Assembly (NCBI GenBank): GCA_045613945.1
Contig: JAZLBZ010000021.1
Span: forward strand, 1 to 59,799
Source: HGM04593 sp045613945
GTDB taxonomy: Bacteria; Bacteroidota; Bacteroidia; Bacteroidales; Bacteroidaceae
Direction: 5' to 3'
DNA length: 59,799 nt
Within the stretch, counting starts at the first letter, position 1. The number at the start of each line of letters is the position of its first letter. The position numbers and the translations under genes were made by a program. Below, piece after piece: positions 17,846 to 25,958 of the stretch. The notes under the pieces are model-generated. The model saw nothing but the letters and a program-made list of their open reading frames with translations. It was not told the origin of the DNA and ran no database searches.

Positions 17846-19417
17846 TTAGTCAATGATAACCTCAAGTGATGTGGGTAGCAGGCGTTCTACATTGTCGGGG
17901 CCTACAGCCTTCACGTGCGAGATATAAAAGCGTTTGCCACGTCCCAGGTTGCGGAACATCTCTTTCTGCTGCGCAGAGAACTGTGCTCCCTGTGATACTC
18001 GTGGAATGGCGTTGCCCATATTGTCATAGAAAACGGTCTCGAACGAGAGGACCTTGAAACCGATGTTCAACAGGCCGTCGTCAATGGCTGCAACAATTCC
18101 ATCGGCACTCATAAGTTCCTTTTTGCCGAGTTTTGTGCCGCCACGATAGCGTTGTGTGTTGCCATTCTTGTCCTTGTACTCAATGAATGGTGTCGGGTCG
18201 GGCAACTGGCGTACACGGAAAGCATACTCGCCCATGCTCTGGTCTCTGCCCTCGTCATTGCGTGCCGTTACTCCAATCATCAGTTCCTCGCCAATCTTTG
18301 TGGGCACAACTATGTAGCCGTTCTTGCCGTCGCTCTTTATGCTGCCCTGTCCTTTTGTGATTCTTGCAGTAATCTTGTTTGCGGGAACGCCGGGAACAGA
18401 GATGCTTACCGGGTTCGAGAAGCCTGCATAGAGAACGTTCATCAGTGAGGCGCTTACGGTTGCTGTCGGGTCTACAACGGTGTAGTTCTGTGCAAAGTCA
18501 TATCGTGTCTGCATGCCGGCACCGTCGTTTACAAGCATATAGCCGTTGAGAGTGTAGTCGCCGGTGCTGTTGCATCGCACTGCATACTCGCCATTCTCTG
18601 TGTCTAGCAGCGTGTCATCAATGTATATCTGCGGACGTTGTGTAGAGTCTACCGCAGCAAGGATAATCTGTGCCGAGAAGTCGCCGCCGCGCACAATGTT
18701 CTTTGATGTGGGGATAACAAGTGCCTTAATCTGGTTCACGCGCACGTCGCCCATGTCGACTTTCTTTGAGAGCATGTGGATGACCTCGCCCTCAACATAT
18801 CGTACGTCGTTCTGTATCTTTGTGAGCAGGGTGATTGCTGCTATTGCAGGCATGCTCTCAAAATGATACTCCTGCCAGTTCTTGTTGAGGACATTGTTGC
18901 CCTCGGGTAGTTCTGTGCTCAGGCAGTTGGCTATCATATCCTTGTGCATCTGGTCATCTACCAGGCCTGCCATAAAGTCGCGATAACTGTTTATTGCCTT
19001 GTATAGCCTTGCACCCTCGTTGCCGGTGAGCATTATGAATGTCGCGGCCTCAAGGTCTTCACGATTTTCAAGGTTGCGGTAGTCGGCATCCTCGCCATCA
19101 GCCTCCTTTGCAATTCGCACCTTCAGGTCATCGGCGAAGTTGTACAGGCTGTCAGATTTCTCCTTTACGCTGTTGGCACGCTCGTACCATTCGCGTACCT
19201 TCTCAGGGTTCTTTGCCATCATTTCACCGAGCGAACTGTAGAGCGTGTTGTTCTGCACTCCTGCGTTCTCTGTACTTCTTGTCAGGCTCTCGTCGACCAG
19301 GGTGAAGCCGTTGAGAACATCAGAAGAGACATTCATCGCAAGCATCGCCATCAGAAGAACGTACATCAGGTTAATCATCTTCTGACGTGGTGAAACTTTT
19401 TGTTTTTTTACCTTCAT
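17846..19417 (-). CDS. porM: Type IX secretion motor protein PorM/GldM
   Basis: A 523-residue protein with one N-terminal transmembrane helix (MINLMYVLLMAMLAMNVSSDVL) after the basic KVKKQKVSPRQK segment. A long periplasmic part of four domains follows. This is the GldM/PorM architecture: with PorL it forms the proton-driven motor that powers secretion across the outer membrane. The order porP, porK, porL, porM, porN is conserved in Bacteroidetes. It starts 21 nt after porL and ends 24 nt before porN. Confidence 0.95.
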   Translation of the reverse strand: MKVKKQKVSPRQKMINLMYVLLMAMLAMNVSSDVLNGFTLVDESLTRSTENAGVQNNTLYSSLGEMMAKNPEKVREWYERANSVKEKSDSLYNFADDLKVRIAKEADGEDADYRNLENREDLEAATFIMLTGNEGARLYKAINSYRDFMAGLVDDQMHKDMIANCLSTELPEGNNVLNKNWQEYHFESMPAIAAITLLTKIQNDVRYVEGEVIHMLSKKVDMGDVRVNQIKALVIPTSKNIVRGGDFSAQIILAAVDSTQRPQIYIDDTLLDTENGEYAVRCNSTGDYTLNGYMLVNDGAGMQTRYDFAQNYTVVDPTATVSASLMNVLYAGFSNPVSISVPGVPANKITARITKGQGSIKSDGKNGYIVVPTKIGEELMIGVTARNDEGRDQSMGEYAFRVRQLPDPTPFIEYKDKNGNTQRYRGGTKLGKKELMSADGIVAAIDDGLLNIGFKVLSFETVFYDNMGNAIPRVSQGAQFSAQQKEMFRNLGRGKRFYISHVKAVGPDNVERLLPTSLEVIID

Positions 19418-19438
19418 TGTGTGAGATTTAGAAACTGC

Positions 19439-20218
19439 TTAAACTTGTGGCCTATCCATTTTCAATGTCATAGCCTCAATCATGCGGGCGTACAGGCTGT
19501 TGAGTTCCTCAATCTGCTGTGCCATCTTCTTTGTCTGTTCGTTAACCTGGTCAATGGCGTTGAGCTGTCCGCCTGCGCTGCGCAGGTGCACTTCGTACAG
19601 CGCGTTTACGCCTGTGAGGTTGCGGCTCAAAGTGTCCATCTCCTCCATGTTGCGTCCCAGTGCCTCGGTCTGCTGTGAAATGCGCTGTATAGCCTCAGTG
19701 AGCGCTCGCACCTTCTCTACATACTCCTCTGTTGCCTTGTCCATCTCCTCAATGTTTGCAGGTGCTGCAACAGGTGCTTGCGCAAACGCAGCACCACTTG
19801 TGGCTGCTGCTCCTCCTCCAATGACAATGGGGCCCGCAGCAGGCGATGTCGCTTCTGTCGCTGTTGCCGGCATAACTGGTCCGTCAGTTACAGCGGGTGT
19901 TGCATTTGCTGCAGAGCCGCCTGCCATAATGGGGCCATTGATGATTATTGGCTGTCCTGCGGCAGTGCTTGGGTTCTTGACCTCCTCGTCGGCAACCTCG
20001 AACGGGCGCTCGAATGCCGAGAAAAGGAACACGATAACCTCAGTACCCATACCCAGGAACAGCATGAGATTGGCTCCCGGAAGGTGTGTGAGTTTGAAGA
20101 GTGTTCCAAGAATGACAATGGCGGCACCCCAACTGTAGAAGTAGTTCATGATGGTCTTTCCCTTAGCCGAGTCCATGAATGCCTGTATGCCTCCTATAAT
20201 GCCTTTTGACTTTTTCAT
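19439..20218 (-). CDS. porL: Type IX secretion motor protein PorL/GldL
   Basis: A 259-residue inner-membrane protein. Two transmembrane helices lie near the N-terminus (about residues 27-43 and 49-68), with an acidic residue in the second helix (Glu60 in GMGTEVIVF) of the kind implicated in proton flow. An Ala/Pro-rich segment and a long coiled coil (about 145-250) form the cytoplasmic part. Together with PorM it forms the rotary motor. The second glutamate reported as important in some homologues is not obvious here. It lies between porK (36 nt) and porM (21 nt). Confidence 0.94.
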   Translation of the reverse strand: MKKSKGIIGGIQAFMDSAKGKTIMNYFYSWGAAIVILGTLFKLTHLPGANLMLFLGMGTEVIVFLFSAFERPFEVADEEVKNPSTAAGQPIIINGPIMAGGSAANATPAVTDGPVMPATATEATSPAAGPIVIGGGAAATSGAAFAQAPVAAPANIEEMDKATEEYVEKVRALTEAIQRISQQTEALGRNMEEMDTLSRNLTGVNALYEVHLRSAGGQLNAIDQVNEQTKKMAQQIEELNSLYARMIEAMTLKMDRPQV

Positions 20219-20254
20219 ATCTTGTTTTTTTTTGATACGTTACTGTTTTGTGTG

Positions 20255-21691
20255 TTATCTTCTGCTGTCGTTGCCGGCGTAACTTCTCACGCAGCGGAAA
20301 CCAATGTATGAACGTGACTCGTTCTGGTACTCGTATGAGCGTGTTGCTCCCTGTATATACTTTACGGGGTCTTTCCACGAGCCGCCGCGAATGGTTTTCT
20401 TCTTCATCTTGTAGGGATCCTCCTTTGCTGCACGGTACTGGAGGTCGGGGTTGATGTCGCTCATCTGCAGTACACCGGCATCTGTATACATCGTCGATGT
20501 CCATTCGGCAACGTTGCCGGCCATGTCATACAATCCGTTTGAGTTTGCCGAGAATATTCCGCATGCCGATGTGATGAGGCTGCCATCCTTTGTGTAGTTG
20601 CCCTCGCCCGGCTTGTAGTTGGCATAGTAGCATCCGGCATCGCTCTTTGTGTCGCCCTGCTCCCAGGGGAAACGGCTGGCATTCTTGCCGCGTGCGGCAT
20701 ATTCCCATTCAATTTCCGATGGCAGGCGATAGCGTTGTATCCATTTTGCCTGTGCGCCCATGCCGCGCAGCAAGTACTCTGTGCGCCATGCGCAGAATGC
20801 ATTTGCCTGCTCCCAACTTACGCCAACAACAGGGTAGTTGTCATATTTAGGATGGTTGAAGTAGAGTTGCAGGTATGTCTCGTTGTTTGCATTTGGAAAG
20901 TCGTTCACCCAGCATGTTGTGTCGGGGTAGACGTTCACGATATAAGTATTGAGGAAATCGTATGCGCTTGAGAGTGGGCGGTTGATGGTTTCGCGCACAA
21001 TGAAACCCTCGTCATCAACGTAGGCAGTGTCCTTTGATATTGTAACCACAGCATCGTAGTCAACGGGGATATCTGTATTGCGGTTACGCTCCTCCGGGTT
21101 CAGGCGGTTCTTGCGCAGTGCAGCCTGTGTGTAGTCGTAAATTTCGTAACGGTAGTTCAACTGCGAAGCATCGAGCATTTTCTCACCTGTAATGGGATTG
21201 GTAATGTACACACTCTCAATGGCACGTTTCTCGTCCTCAGTAGGTTTCTTCCAGGGGATAGGCTTCTTCCAGTTGAGGTAAGGGGTGATAGGCTCGCCAT
21301 ACTGGTCCTCGGTAATCTTGAATGTCTCGTCGCCACCATATGCGGGGTCGGCAAGGCGCTCACGAATGATGGAGTCGCGCACCCAATATACAAACTGGCG
21401 GTATTTGGCATTTGAGACCTCGGTCTCATCCATCCAGAAAGCGTCTACCGAGATATCCTTTGACGGTGCTCCTGTACCCCAGAGTGAATCACTCACTTCG
21501 TCTCCCACCTTGATGGAGCCTCGTTGTACAAGCACCATGCCATATGGTGCCGGCTCATTTATGGCCGACCCATGTACACCGGTTACTTCACCTCCCTGCG
21601 CTGTGCTCATTCCGCTTTTTGCACCGAAACAAGAGAGCAATGTGAGTGACAGAAGTGCTGCTGTTGAAAGAAAAACAATTTTCCTCATCAT
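20255..21691 (-). CDS. porK: Type IX secretion lipoprotein PorK/GldK
   Basis: A 478-residue lipoprotein. The signal peptide ends in the lipobox LLSC (Cys21). The body is a formylglycine-generating-enzyme/sulfatase-modifying-factor fold, with RLPSEIEWEYAARG, SNGLYDMAGNVAEW and the C-terminal IGFRCVR. In the type IX system this fold is structural: PorK forms the periplasmic ring with PorN. Its start overlaps the porP stop by 4 nt (21688-21691). Length is typical for GldK-like proteins. Confidence 0.95.
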   Translation of the reverse strand: MMRKIVFLSTAALLSLTLLSCFGAKSGMSTAQGGEVTGVHGSAINEPAPYGMVLVQRGSIKVGDEVSDSLWGTGAPSKDISVDAFWMDETEVSNAKYRQFVYWVRDSIIRERLADPAYGGDETFKITEDQYGEPITPYLNWKKPIPWKKPTEDEKRAIESVYITNPITGEKMLDASQLNYRYEIYDYTQAALRKNRLNPEERNRNTDIPVDYDAVVTISKDTAYVDDEGFIVRETINRPLSSAYDFLNTYIVNVYPDTTCWVNDFPNANNETYLQLYFNHPKYDNYPVVGVSWEQANAFCAWRTEYLLRGMGAQAKWIQRYRLPSEIEWEYAARGKNASRFPWEQGDTKSDAGCYYANYKPGEGNYTKDGSLITSACGIFSANSNGLYDMAGNVAEWTSTMYTDAGVLQMSDINPDLQYRAAKEDPYKMKKKTIRGGSWKDPVKYIQGATRSYEYQNESRSYIGFRCVRSYAGNDSRR

Positions 21692-22626
21692 TGTAAAATC
21701 CTTATGCTGTTATGTTTATTTTTTCCCTTTTTAAAAATCTCAAGGTCTATCTTGTAGCCTATAAATATGTCGTGATTTCCATTCTCGGCCCCAATGCCGG
21801 ATGTGAAGAGTTCATATCCGTAACTTGCCGTTATGTTCATCATCTCAACGCCAAGAATGAAGGTTACCGATGTCGTGGGGCTGTATGTTATTCCGCCAAA
21901 AAAGTCCCTGCCGTTGTAACTGTACGTGCCAAGCGCGGTTATGCTGGCCCGCCAGCCGACAAAGTCGGTCATCACCTGCATAGTGGGCTGTATCGATATT
22001 AACGAATTTTTTATTGGAATATTGCCTCCTGCCATAAAATTAAGATAGGGGCTCACCTTAATCTCGTTTTTTTCTCCTATGAGCACGAGTGGAGCATTCA
22101 GATGCAGGCCACCCACTCCGGCATAGAAATACTTGTGTTGATAAAGGATGCCGGCTCCTACATCAAAACTGTTACCATCGGCATTTCCCGGAAAGGCGGG
22201 GTCGCTGCTGCTCTCGCCGAATATAAGGTCCTTGTTCTCGAAACTGCAGTTTACAAGACCTGCCTGCACGCCAATGGCAAGGCGTCCGCCAAGCAACTTG
22301 AAGGCATAGGCATAGTTCAGGTAGAGGTGCTGGTTCGAGAATTTGCCAATCTCGTCGTTTACAATGCCCAGGCCAACACTGTGGTCGCTCTTTATGAAAG
22401 GGATAGGAGCATCTATGTTTATGAGCATTGTCTTTGGGTTGCCCTCAAAGCCTGTCAACTGGTTGCTGTAGGCTGCGTATGTGGTCAGTCTTCCCTCGGC
22501 TCCGGCTCCGGCAGGGTTAAAGAAGTTGAGCATCTCCCAATAGTGGGTAAAGTGTGCGTCGAATTGTGCCTGCACCTTGACGGTGATGCAGAGAAACAAT
22601 AATATAACGGCTGTCCACTTCTTCAT
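21688..22626 (-). CDS. porP: PorP/SprF family outer membrane protein
   Basis: A 312-residue outer membrane barrel. A signal peptide (MKKWTAVILLFLCITVKVQAQ) precedes the PorP/SprF signature FTHYWEMLNFFNPAGAG, and membrane strands continue to the C-terminus. In several Bacteroidetes the porP/sprF homologue next to porK assists in secretion or anchoring of type IX cargo. The ATG at 22626 is chosen because the upstream in-frame start at 22635 is TTG and leaves the signal peptide displaced. It is first in the por cluster; the gap to the PagL-like gene upstream is 76 bp. Confidence 0.92.
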   Translation of the reverse strand: MKKWTAVILLFLCITVKVQAQFDAHFTHYWEMLNFFNPAGAGAEGRLTTYAAYSNQLTGFEGNPKTMLINIDAPIPFIKSDHSVGLGIVNDEIGKFSNQHLYLNYAYAFKLLGGRLAIGVQAGLVNCSFENKDLIFGESSSDPAFPGNADGNSFDVGAGILYQHKYFYAGVGGLHLNAPLVLIGEKNEIKVSPYLNFMAGGNIPIKNSLISIQPTMQVMTDFVGWRASITALGTYSYNGRDFFGGITYSPTTSVTFILGVEMMNITASYGYELFTSGIGAENGNHDIFIGYKIDLEIFKKGKNKHNSIRILQ

Positions 22627-22702
22627 TTTACTCAAGAATCTCTTTCAATAACGCTAAAAATGACTGTATATTATCTTTGAGGCGGTTTTCTTGAGCGAGG
22701 CT

Positions 22703-23941
22703 TTATATGCGTATGCCGGCCGAAAACTCAAGGTATTCGGCCTTTATGCTGTGTGACTTGATAGCAAATCCCAGGAACGTGTCGCCAAATTTTGGGAAAT
22801 AGTATCTTATTCCGGCCTTCTCATAGTGCCATCCGCGCTCACGGTCGCCGGCCTCCTTCGCCTCTGCACCATTTACACCCTTATGCCTGTAGGGGTATGC
22901 TCCAACAGCGATGTGGACAGCAAGGTTATGCCAGTAGACCTCGTGTACAAGAGCAAGACCAACAGAGATTGGCGAATATCCTGGGCTGTTGTCAACGGCA
23001 GCATCGCCATATACGATTCTGTCGCTAGCCTCAAGTTCTTTCATATTCGATGAATAGAAAACATCAAGGCTCACTCCGCTTGCGTATCTCAGGGCATAAC
23101 GGTACATTGCATCTACGCTGATAGAGAACTTAGGATGTGCCTTGAGCCTGACCTCGCTCTTCTTTACAGGGTCGTCCTCGGTCTCTACCTTTGCATTCCA
23201 CTCGGCCATGCAGGTGTGCACTGCGCCGCCAAGAACAACCATATATTGCATTCCGCGTTTGTAGTCACGCCTGAGACGCGGAACGCCGGTATACTTCTTG
23301 TGGTCATAATCCTCGAGCCTGTAGCGTGCGAACAGGCCCACGCCAAGTGCGTTCAATGCTTCATTGGGAAGCGCGAGTCGGCCGTTGGAGTAGTGGCGGA
23401 ACATTGCATCGGCTCCAATCTCCCATCTTTTGCCCAAATGCACTTTAGCAAAAGCACCGGCGCCAAAATAGGCCATCACCGGTGAACTGAGCCAGTTGTT
23501 TCCAGGGTTGTTCACCGGATCATATCTGCCGGGGTTATATGTTACTCCAAAATCGAGCAGATAACCAAGCGAGAACCATTTACGGCGCAATAATGTGCGC
23601 TCAAATGAACCGTAGAGCGAATAAAGGTCGGGGAATCTTGTCTGGTCATAGAACTTGAAATTCTCAGTTCTTGCCAATGAAAAACCGAAATTCAGTATGG
23701 GGTAGCCAAATTGCTGGGCATAGGCGGAACTGTCAGCAGGGTTTGTCTGAAAACCGACGCTCGCTTCGTATGTCATATAACCGAAAGTCTTGAGGTTTGG
23801 CCTTGTCCTTTCCATATCAAAGCCATACCATCCGTGTCCGGTAATCACCATGTCCTTAGCCCTGAGCCTCTGCGCCTGTATTTCTGCCTGGAATAGAAAT
23901 AATAAGGAGAGAACTGCTATTGTCTTTATTGGTATTTTCAT
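22703..23941 (-). CDS. PagL-like lipid A deacylase / acyloxyacyl hydrolase family outer membrane protein
   Basis: A 412-residue outer membrane protein with a signal peptide (PIKTIAVLSLLFLFQAEIQA). The segment FRHYSNGRLALPNE holds the PagL-type catalytic set: His183, Ser185 and a possible Glu194. PagL removes the 3-O-linked acyl chain of lipid A in the outer membrane. It is longer than PagL itself, as is common for Bacteroidetes relatives. It lies directly upstream of porP in the same direction and 38 nt after the TIR-like gene. Because type IX cargo is anchored to A-LPS, a lipid A enzyme here is suggestive, but that link is inference. Confidence 0.75.
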   Translation of the reverse strand: MKIPIKTIAVLSLLFLFQAEIQAQRLRAKDMVITGHGWYGFDMERTRPNLKTFGYMTYEASVGFQTNPADSSAYAQQFGYPILNFGFSLARTENFKFYDQTRFPDLYSLYGSFERTLLRRKWFSLGYLLDFGVTYNPGRYDPVNNPGNNWLSSPVMAYFGAGAFAKVHLGKRWEIGADAMFRHYSNGRLALPNEALNALGVGLFARYRLEDYDHKKYTGVPRLRRDYKRGMQYMVVLGGAVHTCMAEWNAKVETEDDPVKKSEVRLKAHPKFSISVDAMYRYALRYASGVSLDVFYSSNMKELEASDRIVYGDAAVDNSPGYSPISVGLALVHEVYWHNLAVHIAVGAYPYRHKGVNGAEAKEAGDRERGWHYEKAGIRYYFPKFGDTFLGFAIKSHSIKAEYLEFSAGIRI

Positions 23942-23978
23942 AATTGTATCATGTTTGATTCAGTCTGTTTATTAAAGC

Positions 23979-24866
23979 CTATTGTTGCCATGCTTGGAAA
24001 TCTGTTTTACAAACCTCTCTTGGCGATTTAGGCGGCCTGTGCACTATGTACTTGCTCTCGTTGGGCGCTATATTCAGCGATATGTAGCGGTTCAGCCTAA
24101 TCTGCTTTGGGTGCGCGAACTTGAGTTTGTGGTTTCCGGCCCATAGTTTGACTACCGTTGTCTCTCCGCCTGCAAGCCTGGCTATCTCCACATCATTCTC
24201 AAGCAGCGTGCAGTCAATTTCAGACTTTATGTAGACATCGCAGTGAAACCTGACTTCTATTGTTTGCGGCATGACTCCTTCAAGCCTGTCAACTTTTACG
24301 GGTATGTGCAATTCGCTACCAATCAATGCATTTGACACCTTTAAATAGTGCTTTCCCTTGTAAAGGGTGACGGTTTTAGGAATGTCCTTTTTTATTTCGG
24401 CAATAACTTCTCCATTTCTGCTTATCTTGCAGTTGGAGTCCGAAATAAATGTGAATACTTTTCCAAAAGGGTCGCCCGATATTGTACACCCTGCAAGTGA
24501 CATCAGTTGTTTGTAGAAATCAAGCATCTCACTTGTCTTGCCAAGCGAGTATATGTGACGCTTGTAGAGTTTGTTACTCTTGAATTTCTGTTTAAGCAAC
24601 AGGCGGTTAATCCAGTTACCTGCCAGGATGACGGGAATAAAAGTCTTGTTCAGGTCGCGTGCCTCCTTAAGCTGGCTGCTCAGGCAAGCATCCTTCACCA
24701 ATCCTTTAGAGATGATAATCATCACCACCTCATACTCAACAGTGGATTCCGTACTGCCAAGTATCGCTATAGACAGGCCAATGCGTCTGCTTATTTCATC
24801 TATTAGACTATTGGCTGCAGCCATACTGTCATCTGCGGCAATGCAGCAGTACTTTTTTAAACCCAT
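23979..24866 (-). CDS. TIR-like / degenerate signalling domain protein with beta-rich C-terminus
   Basis: A 295-residue protein. The first 130 residues look like a diverged TIR-type fold: KKYCCIAADDS at the start, VVMIIISKGLVKDACLSSQLKEA in the position of the TIR central strand and alpha helix, and TFIPVILAG as the next strand. The second half is beta-rich and resembles the C-terminal beta part of the neighbouring TIR protein (SKISRNGEVIAEIKK beside HIMRNGEKLDTVSE). It has no membrane segment. It lies last in the eleven-gene run, separated from the previous gene by a perfect hairpin. A catalytic glutamate is not evident, so a scaffold role is as likely as NADase activity. Confidence 0.6.
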   Translation of the reverse strand: MGLKKYCCIAADDSMAAANSLIDEISRRIGLSIAILGSTESTVEYEVVMIIISKGLVKDACLSSQLKEARDLNKTFIPVILAGNWINRLLLKQKFKSNKLYKRHIYSLGKTSEMLDFYKQLMSLAGCTISGDPFGKVFTFISDSNCKISRNGEVIAEIKKDIPKTVTLYKGKHYLKVSNALIGSELHIPVKVDRLEGVMPQTIEVRFHCDVYIKSEIDCTLLENDVEIARLAGGETTVVKLWAGNHKLKFAHPKQIRLNRYISLNIAPNESKYIVHRPPKSPREVCKTDFQAWQQ

Positions 24867-24893
24867 ATCCTCTTCCTTTCAATAATATAAAGC

Positions 24894-24926
24894 CTATTGC
24901 AGCACATCATGGATGTGCTGCAATAG
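24894..24926 (-). promoter_or_regulatory. Perfect 15-bp intercistronic hairpin between the two TIR-like genes
   Basis: CTATTGCAGCACATC (24894-24908) pairs exactly with GATGTGCTGCAATAG (24912-24926), leaving a 3-nt loop. On the minus strand only a weak GCTTTATATT follows, so it may be an attenuator, partial terminator or processing/stability element. Confidence 0.7.
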
Positions 24927-24937
24927 TATATTGTGTA

Positions 24938-25948
24938 TCATTTGCTGCTGACAGACTTGTAGATAAAGTAAGGGATTGTGAATATCAATGTCCAGGGCAT
25001 TGCAATACTCAATACTACGAGAAAGGCAATAAGGCATCCCGAAGTCTCTTTCTTCTTCTTTTCTTGCTTTTCGCGTTGTTGCTGCAGTTCAAGTTGTCTT
25101 CTCTCTTCGGCTTCGCGCTGTTTCTGCAACTCGAGTGCCTGCTGTCTTTGCAACTCTTCCTCGCGCTGTTGCTGCCTTCTTCTTGCAGCCTCCTCCTCGG
25201 CTCTGCGCTGCTGCTCAAGTTCCTTCTCTCTTATCTCCCTTCTCATTGCAGCCTGCCTTGCTGCAAACTCCTTCTCCTCCTGTTTCTTGTTGTAGAGGTC
25301 TAGCAAAGAAATTTTCAGGAACTGCTTTCCGTCGTTGCTGCTCACTTCATACGAAATGTTGTAACGTATCTCAAAGTCGTTCACAGCCACAAATTCAAGC
25401 AGATGTGTACCCTGTTTAAGCCTTATTCGGCTCTCCTTACCCTCAGATACGGTATCCAGTTTCTCACCATTTCGCATAATGTGCGCTTCCATATCTGTGT
25501 GAACGTGAACAACAGAACCCACTTCGTCGCCATTCTCAATGTTTACTCCCATTGTTGCTTTCAACTGCAACAAAAGTTTGGCTCTTGCCTCTTTGTCGTT
25601 GTAGTTATATGGCTTTGTCCTGAACTTGAATTCAGATGGCATAGAAGTGAACAGGCTCTTTCCAATCTCAATGGGCAGAATATTCTTGTTTGTATTCTGT
25701 GCTCTTACAATACAATCCTTGACATAGTCGGTCTTCTTTGAAGCACTTGTTATGAACAGGATGACGACACTGGAGTTCTCAATAGAACGGTATGTCTCGT
25801 CATTTGCTTCAAATGTTGTTGTTGCAAATTCATTATCTTCTGCAATCTTTATGTCAATCTCTTTCTCGAGCGCTGTTACAACACGCTCCACCTCGGCTGT
25901 ATCTTCCCAGGCGTAACATAAGAATATCTTATCAGAAACGTCAATCAT
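24938..25948 (-). CDS. TIR-domain protein with coiled coil and C-terminal membrane anchor
   Basis: A 336-residue protein with three parts. The N-terminal TIR domain (residues 1-130) starts DKIFLCYAWEDT and includes SSVVILFITSAS. A beta-rich linker resembles that of the 295-residue neighbour. A long Glu/Gln/Arg coiled coil (about 215-300) ends in a hydrophobic anchor (CLIAFLVVLSIAMPWTLIFTIPYFIY). The glutamate expected in the helix after the fourth strand of NAD-cleaving TIRs is not clear (it reads YVKDCIVRA). The likely role is a membrane-tethered TIR scaffold facing the cytoplasm. It is 11 nt from the membrane GTPase gene. Confidence 0.75.
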   Translation of the reverse strand: MIDVSDKIFLCYAWEDTAEVERVVTALEKEIDIKIAEDNEFATTTFEANDETYRSIENSSVVILFITSASKKTDYVKDCIVRAQNTNKNILPIEIGKSLFTSMPSEFKFRTKPYNYNDKEARAKLLLQLKATMGVNIENGDEVGSVVHVHTDMEAHIMRNGEKLDTVSEGKESRIRLKQGTHLLEFVAVNDFEIRYNISYEVSSNDGKQFLKISLLDLYNKKQEEKEFAARQAAMRREIREKELEQQRRAEEEAARRRQQQREEELQRQQALELQKQREAEERRQLELQQQREKQEKKKKETSGCLIAFLVVLSIAMPWTLIFTIPYFIYKSVSSK

Positions 25949-25958
25949 AGTAATGTTT

